Shown here: positions 23,369-32,829 of the stretch, piece after piece
How positions within the stretch are numbered: the first letter of the stretch is position 1
Layout of the letters: every line of letters starts with the position of its first letter
Assembly: GCA_034440615.1 (NCBI GenBank)
Contig: JAOTOM010005132.1
Span: 374,501 to 438,500 of the forward strand
Direction of reading: 5' to 3'
Length of the DNA stretch: 64,000 bases
DNA from: Ashinkailepas kermadecensis
Taxonomy: Eukaryota > Arthropoda > Thecostraca > Neolepadidae
The notes under the pieces: generated by a model
Databases searched by the model: none
Told to the model about the DNA's origin: nothing
What the model saw: the letters and a program-made list of their open reading frames with translations, nothing else
Program-made: the position numbers and the translations under genes

Positions 23369-23528
23369 GTGGGGACGAGTATTCTTAGAGTAAGGTGGCC
23401 ATCTCTCCACCGAAAGGTTGTGGGTTCGAGACTCACTTGTCGCTACTCTTCTCCGGCAGCCAGACGGCGTGAGAGATTGGCGACGTTATGTGACCCAACA
23501 GTCGTCGCATTCGTTAAGCCAGTAACCA
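23369..23528 (+). mobile_element. tRNA-Val-derived SINE, copy 3 (most diverged)
   Basis: It has a GGGGACGAGTATTCTTAGAG head, a B box GGGTTCGAGACTC near 23422-23434, and a TCGCTACTCTTC junction. The body GGCGTGAGAGATTGGCGACG and the tail GCCAGTAACCAGCCAG are also recognisable. The anticodon-loop region has mutated to CTCTCCACC, and no target duplication survives, so this is the oldest of the five copies. Confidence 0.85.
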
Positions 23529-24129
23529 GCCAGGAGAGTCCGGAATATTAAAGCATTGCTGGAGGATGGAAGAAAGCTTCACGAGGAATGGGTGGAACAA
23601 GTTAATTAAGAGGCAAGGCTTGTGCAGCAAAATTAATTTTCCAAGAGCGAGAGTCGATGTCAGAATAAACTTGCCCAGCATGAGCCAGCGAATTAACTTG
23701 CCCAGTATGAGCAAATTCGATCAAACTCGAAGAGCAACTTTGGTGCAATTGCATATATATAAAACCATTGGCTCACTGGAAAGAATGCACCTCCGACTTG
23801 CACAAGCCCATTGACTCATGATCAACCTCCTACTTGTGCATATTACATATGGCATTATGTTGGTATTCTAATGAACATAAAAAAATCACCTCGACCCTCA
23901 TTCCCCTATTTCGGGTGCCTGAAACCACCTGGACACAATGGAACATTATATATGTATATATATATATATATGCATAGTGTACAGACCTAGGTTTCTTAGT
24001 CAGAAATGAACAGATTGGCGACCCTGGAAATCCGTTTGTTTTCATAGTCGTCGTAGGTTGCTATTGTGACGATCTGATAGCCTGAGGCAGTGTAATGACA
24101 TTGCCCAGTGTAGCGAATCCGTCGCAAAT
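23529..24129. other. Intergenic; short (TA)n at 23948-23972
   Basis: An AT-rich dinucleotide run (ATATGTATATATATATATAT) is the only feature. A short duplicated AACTTGCCCAGYATGAGC motif lies at 23670-23712. Confidence 0.6.
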
Positions 24130-24366
24130 AACGTACAAACTACACAAGTACACCATGTACCATAGCTGTACTAATTACACAAGACCACCACATACCATGT
24201 CTGCACTAATTACACAGGTGCACCATGTATCGCGTCTGTACTAATTGTGCAAGTACACCACATTCCGCGTCTGCACTAATTACACAGGTACACTACACAC
24301 CGCGTCTGCACTAATTACATAAGTACACAACACACTGCGTCTACACTAATACGATACGCGTCTATA
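24130..24366. repeat. 35-bp tandem repeat, about six copies
   Basis: The landmark ACTAATTACAC or its variants starts at 24170, 24205, 24240, 24275, 24310 and 24345, exactly 35 bp apart. The consensus includes CGCGTCTGCACTAATTACAC and AAGTACACCACA. The copies are moderately diverged but keep their length. Confidence 0.95.
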
Positions 24367-24504
24367 CTGAGTACCTGAGACCCGAATTCTGACGCGGGAG
24401 TGAAGGGGAGGTAGAAGAGACAATCGCTTGACTGGCTCAGCGGCGAAATTATCTGCCATCTTCGCTCCTTGTGACGTTTTCTGGCCGGCGAAAACGAATC
24501 GTGA

Positions 24505-24560
24505 ATTCAGGGGCGGCTCTAGAAATTACTTCACTGATAATGCTTTCCCTTCTGCACCAT
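24505..24560 (+). mobile_element. Possible single hAT-like terminal sequence
   Basis: CAGGGGCGGCTCTAGAAATT starts at about 24508 and matches the common CAGGGGCGG end type. No partner end was found within the next kilobase. Confidence 0.3.
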
Positions 24561-24812
24561 TTTGTAACATGCGCATTTATGTATTGCTATTTATTGATTG
24601 TCAGCGTACTAACAGCAGGCAGCCTACGTCCAGTCAGTATGCAATACAATCAAATATATCATGTGCCTTGGTAGTGTGGTGTACAATACGCATTGGTTCT
24701 TAAAACAATGACAATAGCAAGCATGATGACATAGCGTGATATAAATCAGCAACTATTAAAAAAACATAACATTGACAGATCGTCATGTAAAGTTGTAAAT
24801 GATGTTGTCACA

Positions 24813-25265
24813 CTAGAATACAGCAAACACCGCTCCTGGCCTCTTCACCTCGTCCACACTGCCATCGTTCATCATACGAATTCCAAAACAAGATGGAGAA
24901 AAGAGTTTTATGCCCGCCCTGCCAGCACACAAAAAGTTAATTTCCACAGTGTTCACTCTTCCGAACGGACGGTGAAAGTAAGAAAGGTGACCTGAACTCG
25001 TGACTCGATATGGTGCATTAAAAGCGAAGTATTCTTTTAAAAAAATTGCAGCATCTATCAGTCCGCGGAACACCTTGCAGGCAAACAGAACATCTGTGTG
25101 CACGCGTCGAACACGTGGTGATTGCACATTGTAAAATCTGATGATTTCCTGATATTCAAGTAACTGTGGGCTTTGTTCCGCATTGTAAGCCAACAATGTC
25201 AGAACCTTGTGCTCCACACCTTCTAGCCGGATCAGGGGACATTTGTCCTGCGTCAGACCAAACGG
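24813..25265 (-). pseudogene. LINE ORF2 C-terminal fragment (post-reverse-transcriptase region)
   Basis: Read right to left, it starts LIRLEGVEHKVLTLLAYN and goes on through RFYNVQSPRVRRVHTDVLFA and FRGLIDAA to PFGRVNTVE and FLCAGRAGIK. This order matches the tail of Jockey/CR1-type ORF2 proteins, where a leucine-rich helix (LERVQ...FLRF) precedes a region with VSDVIFLYKIINGLID and an F-x-R-T-N block. The frame is open for over 130 codons and ends at 24813. The reverse transcriptase core is missing, so this is a 5'-truncated insertion. Its relative lies at 31700-32110 in the opposite orientation. AT-rich DNA to the left (24560-24800) is probably its 3' UTR. Confidence 0.7.
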
Positions 25266-28200
25266 AAGAGCAGCATTTATAATGTCGAACGAATAATTAG
25301 CGTTATAAGCTGCTAAAATCGTTTTGTTCCTGAATTTGTTGAACTAAAGTGTATTCACTTGGGCGACTGACTGGAATGTGTCAATCGATAGGCCAAGTGC
25401 TATATTGCTTTCGGATGATATTAGGCTAATACGACATGAAAACTAAGTTTTTTGTTAAGGATTATACCAAAGCCCCCAATGGTTGCGACCGGTTCCAAAA
25501 CGATTCCGCGAAATCTGTAACATTGACTAAATTGGACTATGCTTTAGAGCTACCTGAATGAAACTACATTTGGGTGCATTTAATTTCAATTCCTTCCATT
25601 TCAATTTCAATTAAATTCCTTCAAAATTAAATACCCATCCAGTAAACGACTGAGTTGACATTTGTCTGCAGTGCTACGATGTCGATTTCATGCAGACATT
25701 CTGATGCACTTTGGCACGTTCTGCATATTCGGATGCACAGCATCACATGAACAAGCATTAGGAAACTTCCACATCAAGTCTTAATTCACCATTTCGGTGC
25801 TGCAAAGCAGCCATCCAAGATAAGTGGAAATTTGCATCGCTCTGAGGCACTTCCCAGCCTTGAAGGATGCTGGACAGTCAGTGACCCTGCAACATTGCAT
25901 CGCCTCCCATGATCGTGACCTGCTGACATGACTGTTAAGGAAGACCTTACAAGGCCGTAACAAGATAACCGCCATTCTCACTGCTGATAATTTGGGGCAG
26001 CTGCCGCTTCCCCTTTCTTCCCACAATCATGTCAATGCCCACTGTCCAAGAAGGCAAATAAATATGACCAAAAATCCAGTACCACATACAGGATGTAATT
26101 GCGATAGGAGTCTAGCGATTGGTGTATTGCCTGTGGGCTCATAGGTGTGGTATGATAACTGCCATATTAACTTTGTTGTTGCAATACCAACTTTGAAGGA
26201 ACTTCACCTTATTTTCCCCAACTGACTTGACAAATCGGGACAAAACTTGGCTCCCGCCATGCCACCTTTTAAAATGACACCACTGAGTGTCATTTTTACA
26301 CCACTGAGAACAGAATTGTTCACGAGATCCATGAACCAGATTGCAAAATGTGGCAGGTCCATGCACAATGCACACCTTATAATCTTTGGTACATGCCTGA
26401 GAATCCATGTGCTCCTGAAGCATGCCCCCAATGTATTAAATTCATAGATGGCAAGGCTGTTTTCAACACTACCATGTAACGCATTTCTATGGCCATCATA
26501 ACCTATAAACCTGCACACCTGAGTGCACTCCAAAATTATTGATTGCGCATGCAAGATCTTATCAGAACTTGTCATGTTTGGCAGTCTGAACCCTGACTAC
26601 CTAACTGTGCCCCAAAGTCCATCTAAGAACTAATTCATTTTTATGCCACCGATATTTGTCACTTATCTTTTGGCCAAGATGGTTAAAAACTTATCCTAGC
26701 TGTATATTGTGGTATCATTGGAAGTACGGCCTGATGCGATCCATGGCGTGATGCACAGACACTTCCAGACACTGCCATGACCTTTGATAGATTTCCTTTT
26801 AGTGTCAGACACGTCATGAAAAGGGCACATTAGCTCCACATAAATGGCACATTTTGATAGAAAAGGCTCATTTTGAAAGGGTCCTAGAATAGCTTCATGA
26901 ATCCAAGGAGGACAAATTTGTCCCATGCGTTTTGTTTTAATAACTATTTTATGCATGGCTGTCCCCTGCAATAACAATCATGCCTTGGCATTGCACAGTG
27001 TTTTTAACTGGAATGAAAGAGGACACATCTTCCAGGTGGGCACAGACATGGGGCCCAGCTAAGAGTTATTGAACAAAATGTCCAGTTAGCATGTCCAAAG
27101 ATGCCCTGGACCCTCCCGAGCAACGAACACCACATTAACATTGATATTTTGGTAATCTAGTAGTGCACACTTTATGTAACAAACCATGCCTGATGGGTAT
27201 TAAGCCGGCATGTATGTTATCCATAGTGGGCTTCACTGATCTTCTGACCAGTATACTACTCGTATACTAGAAATCTGAATGGTATCAGTGCCAGCTAGAC
27301 GCACTGGCCTCTAATGTATAAACTCACCATCAACATCAAAAGCACAGGGAAAGGATGCTAATGTGGTTTGTCACTGCCCCCCTTCCGTTCACCACCAAAT
27401 TGATGGCAATCAAATTATCCAACCTTAATGAAGTCGCAATTTAACACGCAGGCTCGTGGAAGGGGCAGATGTATAGCTTTCATTGGTGCTGTGTTCAGTT
27501 TACATGAACACTTGCGCTTGTGACGATGACATTTAATGAACATATATGAGGTCAGCTTGTAGCATACAACTCAGTAGGTATGATAAGATGGCTTGTGTTC
27601 ATGCATGCCGAACATTGTTCTGCCCACGGTTGGATTTGTGCTTTGTTGTCCTGGATGTGGAGGACATATTTTGACGAATCGAATACGAAGAGGATATTTG
27701 TCTTCAAATCTGTGACATCAGAATCTCTGCTTGCACTTTCCGGTGAATTTTGAGCGCTGTATCATATAGTATTTGATTGTCAAGCATCACCATTCGACCT
27801 CAAAATAAGAAAAATGAAATGGTGATTTTTCTGCGGAGGATAATGTTCTTGATGGCAAAAACCCATGAACATACTATTTTTTCCGACCCCACTTCTGCCC
27901 CCACCCCCCAGCCACTTGCATATTTGTTTTTCAGCGGTGGAATGTTTGGGCGTTGGGGTGGTTCAACTGCTTCAACTATGTAGGGACTGTCATCTTACCG
28001 ATCAAATTAAAAATATTCAATTGTACCAAATTTAATACCGAGCACAAAGCGAAACCGATTGCCGTTTTCAACCGCCTGTGAACCTTCGACTAGAATATCA
28101 TGCAGGCTTGCTTGCGCGTGGTTGGACGCGAGAAGTTGCCTGCGCTTGATTCGCGTCGCGGATAGGACGGAGAAACGTGGCAAACGCTCGGGTGCGGATA

Positions 28201-28361
28201 GCGACGTTGGCATCGTAGTCCAACACCTCGTCGATCATGGTGTCACCCTAGCCGAAGTCGACAATGTTATTGCTTGCTTTGATCTTCGAGAAGACTATGA
28301 CCAGGTGTTTATCTTAGGTGCTATTCTTGTTAATTGTAGTCTAGGCTGTCTCATTTCATTC
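25266..28361. other. Intergenic, nothing recognised
   Basis: Three kilobases with scattered short frames. The longest, 26204-26575 minus (123 codons), has no recognised motif and overlaps other frames on both strands. No arrays, SINEs or transposon ends were found. A duplicated AATTTCAATT-type run near 25585-25620 is trivial. Confidence 0.45.
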
Positions 28362-28369
28362 GCCACTCC

Positions 28370-28641
28370 CAGGGGCGGTTATAAGGGGGGAGTACTGGGA
28401 GCATGTGCCCCAACTCCATGGAAAGATGGGGCCCCTCAAGCCGGAAAGGGCACCCTTCACGGAGGCTCGAGTGCGTTCCCCCGGCCCATTCAACGCATTT
28501 TTGTCAGCGAAAAAAGCATTCTTCATAGGAAAAGGCGACACTCTCCCACTTAACGAATCTTTCCGCCGGAGGCAGAAATGCCATCCGAGGAATTGTTTCC
28601 CCTTCCCCGCCCCTTGACGATAATTCCGGGATCCGCTCCTG
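28370..28641. mobile_element. hAT-like MITE, about 270 bp
   Basis: The left end CAGGGGCGGTTATAAG (from 28370) and the complement of the right end CAGGAGCGGATCCCGG (ending at 28641) form imperfect terminal inverted repeats of the CAGGGGCGG type. The flanking 8-mers GCCACTCC (28362-28369) and ACCACTTA (28642-28649) agree at five positions, as expected for an old 8-bp duplication. The interior is GC-rich with no transposase. Open frames crossing it are short and unrecognised. Confidence 0.6.
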
Positions 28642-28649
28642 ACCACTTA

Positions 28650-29426
28650 GCTCGAAGGTATTTTTGCTGCTCTGGGAAAAGGTTTTAAGTTGCAGGCAGC
28701 GTGTGTGGCGCCTTTGCCGCTCACTTAGCTGTCTTATACACTCGCGCATTACCAACGGTGCCGACATGAGCGGGGATTCAACAAAAGCGCACTGTCTTAG
28801 CTCTTCTTTCCAGTGATATTGTTCCTAATACGGCAGCCTGTATCAGCGGACTTTACGGGCTATTATTGGCAGATAATTAAATCAAATTGCTAAGGGAGTC
28901 TGTAAAGATGTCGTATGGGGCGTCTCATAGCATTGCTATACAACAAAGCGCTTTGTTTCACAACGTTCGGCTATGACTGGTAGCGAAGTTGTCGAAGAGC
29001 TAGGCGGATGGTAGAGCATGTTTTCCATGGTCACTGGTGAGCTGATGGCTTTTCATCCGTACACGAACCGTTGGCTAGCTCGCAGAAAAGTCACACTGCA
29101 GGCCCTGCGACGGTGAACCCCCATCGGTGCCTCGCTCGATAAGTCATCATGCGACCAATAAAGTTTGTAGTTCACGAAATACGTTAATTTGCAGTCTTCT
29201 GTAGTGGGATTTGAGGGAGACGGAGATGCTAGATATCAATGGCATCTATGGATGATGGATGGTGCTAGATGCTAGATATCCGTCAATGGCGTCTATGGAC
29301 TTTTTCCGGGTCAGGTGACAAATAACTGCCAGTCACAATCCAGACCGAAATTCCCCTCATGCAGGGTCACGTTGTGAATATCTTCTTTTTACCGAGCAGC
29401 ACAGCCGTCTGTGATCTAGCAGACTT
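28650..29426. other. Intergenic; small direct duplication at 29226-29310
   Basis: GATGCTAGATATC followed by CAATGGCRTCTATGGA occurs twice, about 45 bp apart. Nothing else is recognised. Confidence 0.5.
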
Positions 29427-30470
29427 TTGCTACCCTGTTGCTCTGTGACTTAACATGCTATCGCATGTGTTTAGAAGGTACATACCGCCTATGTTGTGCG
29501 GCAAGATGTTGCTAATGGCACAGTGAAGCTTAACTTGGCCATTTTCACCATCTAGTTTAGCATGAACGACACGTGAGTGACCAGTCTGGGTGGCCTTACA
29601 GTTTTCCCCATGATATCCTTGACGGTGTCCTGAATGATGGGATAATAATATTCTGGGGAATGACACAATGTCAATGCTTCATGTGACGTAAGTTCAAATT
29701 CAGTATCCTTGAGAGTTTTCTTTTGTCGGAGCAATATAATAGTGGTCCAGCCTCAGCCTTATGATGAATCCGTTACAGTGTCAATAAATTCATTGCTGCG
29801 TTGGCGCACGAAAATCAGATTTCCTTTCGATAGTGACCCGCTGCTTAAAATCAACTTAATCGGCATCACAGCTTTTTCCAGGTTGTCTATGAACTTAGCT
29901 GGCTCACCGGACCATTTTTCGCGATTGCACAGCGTGCAACATTCATTTTCTGCTGAACGTGCGGTCTTTCCGATTAGGCCCGCGATTGTGCCTTTACCGC
30001 AGTGTTTTCGCCATGAATTACGGATTCTGATGGTGGATGCGAATGCGGACTGGATGGGTGGCGCTAACGCCAGCAAGCATAAATCCAGCTGCCCTGAGGC
30101 GACAATGGTAGCCTCTGGGTAACAGACGGTCGAAATCCAGCTGCCCGGAGGCGAGGGCGGTAGCCTCTGGGTAACAGACGGTCGAAATCCAACTGGATCT
30201 GTTGTTTCATTTTCGTACTGCTGGTACACTTTCCTGAGATTGCACAGAACAAATTTTTGTCTGATATGGACGCTTTTCACCATCGGGACCCTGTACACTT
30301 ATCACATTTTTATTCCCCAGACAGCCTGATGCATCGTCGGGTTCGTAAGGTATGTGCATAATTTCCACCGCTTGATTTGTCGAGGTATTTGCAGCTCCTT
30401 TTACACCGGGGGTCCAGAACACTTTCCGTGGCTTTAATTTGTCCGGCCATTTCCAAAATGTGTGCTGTTG
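29427..30470 (-). pseudogene. Unrecognised decayed coding region
   Basis: Read right to left, several open segments in changing frames look protein-like and fit one after another: ENECCTLCNREKWSG (about 29920-29960), KAVMPIKLILSSG (about 29850), RQRSNEFIDTVTDSS* (ending 29759), LTSHEALTLCHSPEYYYPII (29625-29690), GKTVRPPRLVTHVSFMLN* (29552-29606) and, one frame over, LDGENGQVKLHCAISNILPH (29480-29540). A single-base shift at the LN/LD junction would join the last two, and a stop after TDSS separates the middle pieces. A 52-bp tandem repeat lies within it (30081-30190). I do not recognise the family; it could be a transposon protein or a host pseudogene. Confidence 0.45.
30081..30190. repeat. 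52-bp tandem repeat, 2.1 copies
   Basis: AAATCCAGCTGCCCTGAGGC starts at 30081, its variant at 30133 and a partial copy at 30185. Each unit ends TCTGGGTAACAGACGGTCG. It sits inside the decayed coding region. Confidence 0.93.
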
Positions 30471-30530
30471 GGTGCGATGAACGCGAGATTGGGGGAGGGG
30501 CAGGAGAACGTCCAGCGCCGTGACGTCGTG

Positions 30531-30717
30531 TTCGTGTTGGGTTGGTTGGTTATTGGTTTTACGACACGTCGACCGTTGAGTCATATAGCGTCGCCAACCT
30601 CTCACGCCGATTGGTCGCGGGCGAAGAGTAGCGACAGGTGGGATTCGAACCCACAATCTTTCAATTGCGAGACGAGCATCTTACCCCTAGACCACTCGTC
30701 CCCTTCGTGTTGGGTTG
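30531..30717 (-). mobile_element. tRNA-Val-derived SINE, copy 4, minus strand, 14-bp target duplication
   Basis: The body is 30545-30703. On the minus strand it reads GGGGACGAGTGGTCTAGGGG, then the B box GGGTTCGAATCCC, then TGTCGCTACTCTTCGCCCGC, and ends in a CCAATAACCAACC-type tail. It is flanked by an exact 14-bp repeat TTCGTGTTGGGTTG at 30531-30544 and 30704-30717. The head is close to copy 5, which suggests a younger subfamily. Confidence 0.92.
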
Positions 30718-31690
30718 ACCTGCTTGACATTGCTTCGGTACTATGTTCCCAGATGGTGCACATCATGTCTTGTTTCGGTTCTCAATACATTTTAAGTAGA
30801 TTCCAAAATTCGGTGTTATAAAAATTCATATTTGATATGTTTCAAACATTGGATAATTTATATAAAAAGCGATAAAATATGTGAAGAATATAAATAGCTT
30901 CATCTTTCTTCATGCTGTCATAAATACCTTAGCATATTTCTATAAACCATTTTCAGATTTATAGATGTGTACTGTTTGTAGAGATAGTGCCGTTTAACTG
31001 AACCAGCTTAGTGTGAATCATTTTTAACGCACTGCTAAGGTGAAATAGTTCACCGAAAAAGCCTAAAATTCTCAGAATCGTGATCACGGTATGATATATC
31101 CTCGTCAGATACGCTAACGTCAACATCTGATGTGGTTGTGCGCAATTTTGGCGGTTCTGAATGGCTTGATATGTCCCACACACCATATCAGTGGTCTGAC
31201 ATCAGCAATAAAAAGCGCCAACTCATATTTGCAGACGACCTGGAAAGGCATTAGGGTGCTTGCAATGAACGCGACGCAATTGCACGGCAAACAGGTGTTG
31301 ATTCAGTCGTCCGCCGAGCGGTGATGGAGTTGAAATTGAATACATTCAACGGTACTTTATCGTGTGCGTCTAAAACATAGTCAAATTCAGCACAGTTGCA
31401 ATGTTCACGGCATCATTCTGGTACCTATCACAGCCGTTCGGACCCACGGCATAATCCTCGACTAAAAGCAAACCTTTCATGTCATATTAGTTAGCTACCA
31501 TTGAAAGACAAATTAGGGTACCTCACCTTTTTTATTTGCACATTCCATTCAGCTCCCACTAAACTAATCTTGAGCCGAACAAAATGTAATCCTAACAGCC
31601 TATAGTGCCGATGTTCGCTCGCGTTAGAATGTTACTCTTCTGTTTGGTCAGGCGCAGCCCAAAGACACTTAATCATACTAGAGTGTGGAG
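30718..31690. other. Intergenic, AT-rich, nothing recognised
   Basis: Only short open frames. No array or element end was detected. Confidence 0.5.
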
Positions 31691-31699
31691 CGCAAGTTC

Positions 31700-32110
31700 C
31701 TGATGAGATTGGCTTGCAGTGAGGCGTAAAGCCAACCACCAATGGAGTATCAGAAACTCCTCGGATTGTACAATGTGCAACCACCACATGTTCGACTTGT
31801 GCGCACGGCTATTGTTTATACACAAGGTGTTTCGCAGATGTATAGTTGCTCCAGGCATTTACAGCACTTTGCTTCAAGTGTGCCATCCCGAACCACGAAG
31901 GGAGGCCCTATCTCTGCTGCACATTCCGTTCGGAAGAGTGAACACTGAAATGAAGCTGATTTGATACGGGTATCGCGAGCAGGCAAGTCTTTCATTGCTT
32001 TTTTGTGCTGGGATCTATGTGCTTCGCGGCAGTTTTAACGAGGTGAAGACATTCCGCGGAATTTGCCGTGTCTAGTATGGCATACTACATTTATCAATGA
32101 CTACTTCTTG
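31700..32110 (+). pseudogene. LINE ORF2 C-terminal fragment, decayed (relative of 24813-25265)
   Basis: In the plus orientation, LLGLYNVQPPHVRLVRTAIV (about 31755-31815) aligns with RFYNVQSPRVRRVHTDVLFA of the other fragment. DNA similarity continues through the interval matching FRGLI..., SVPSRTTKGGPISAAHSVRK and FLCWD to about 32090. The frame changes at least twice, so the product is broken. Orientation is opposite to that of the copy 7 kb to the left. Confidence 0.6.
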
Positions 32111-32289
32111 TTGATCTTACGCCGTTCATGACCTTTCAGTTTCTCATATCTGTGATGCTATGCCCTGACATTTATTTCATTGTTACTTTTTTATCATGCT
32201 ATGCATATTATTTGTATTGCTTTTCGACTTCACTTGTCATTGAACTGCTGCCTGTCGGTGATACGTTAGAAATACACAATTAGTTCCAA

Positions 32290-32616
32290 AGCAACAGTGT
32301 ACCATATTCATTCAGCCAACCTTAGGTTAATCAGTAACCAAGGACAGAGAAACTGTTGCGGTGGGGAGTGCATGTCCAATTAAAGACATAAAGGCATAAA
32401 GACCTAAAATATCAGTGCAACTATGGGCTACAAAGGACTTTCTTGTTTGCACTCTGGACACTGAACCAGTTGCCCACCAAATCCGTCGATCAGCCCTCCC
32501 TGGAATACCGAAAAGCAAGCCCTGTTTTCTTATAACAAGTGTCTATGCTGTTTTTAAAGATGTCCAGTGTGCTGCTACTGACAATGGTTTCTGGCAGCCG
32601 GTTCCAATGTTCTACT
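32290..32616 (-). pseudogene. 3' end of a CR1/L2-like LINE, cut off from the rest by a 9.3-kb insertion
   Basis: On the minus strand, the frame starting at the insertion point reads VEHWNRLPETIVSSSTLDIF, then KNSID, and continues to a stop at 32327. The 3' tail TGATTAACCTAAGGTTGGCT follows. HWN-L-P is the well-known end block of CR1/Jockey-group ORF2 proteins. The codons immediately before it (RTRLRQSFFTNSVVE) lie at 41927-41970, on the other side of the insertion, in the same orientation and in phase. Confidence 0.9.
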
Positions 32617-32627
32617 CAAGGGCGTCG

Positions 32628-32712
32628 CCACCGGGGGGGGGGGGGGCAGTCGCCCCCCCCTGCCGTGAAACAGGGGGGGGCGCCGCCCCCCCCTGAAATT
32701 TGAGGGGGCCCC
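32628..32712. repeat. G/C homopolymer palindromes at the element's left end
   Basis: Runs of G14, C8, G8 and C8-9 follow in quick succession around GCGCCGC, so the stretch can fold into several G-C hairpins. Such runs are also error-prone in sequencing, so exact lengths are doubtful. Confidence 0.8.
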
Positions 32713-32829
32713 TATCCGCAAATGCACAGCAAAAAAGGTGAGCAAGGAGGCCGACGGGACAGAATATCATGCTGTCATTGAGGCCTCAAAACTGACGAGG
32801 CCACCAGGAAATATAATCAGGTCTCTATA

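Noticed and set aside
24130..24366. CRISPR-like 35-bp periodicity
   Set aside because: The full 35-bp unit is repeated with drift, so there is no repeat-spacer alternation.
26204..26575. A 123-codon minus-strand frame as a gene
   Set aside because: No known motif, overlapped by frames on both strands, and no sign of codon bias.
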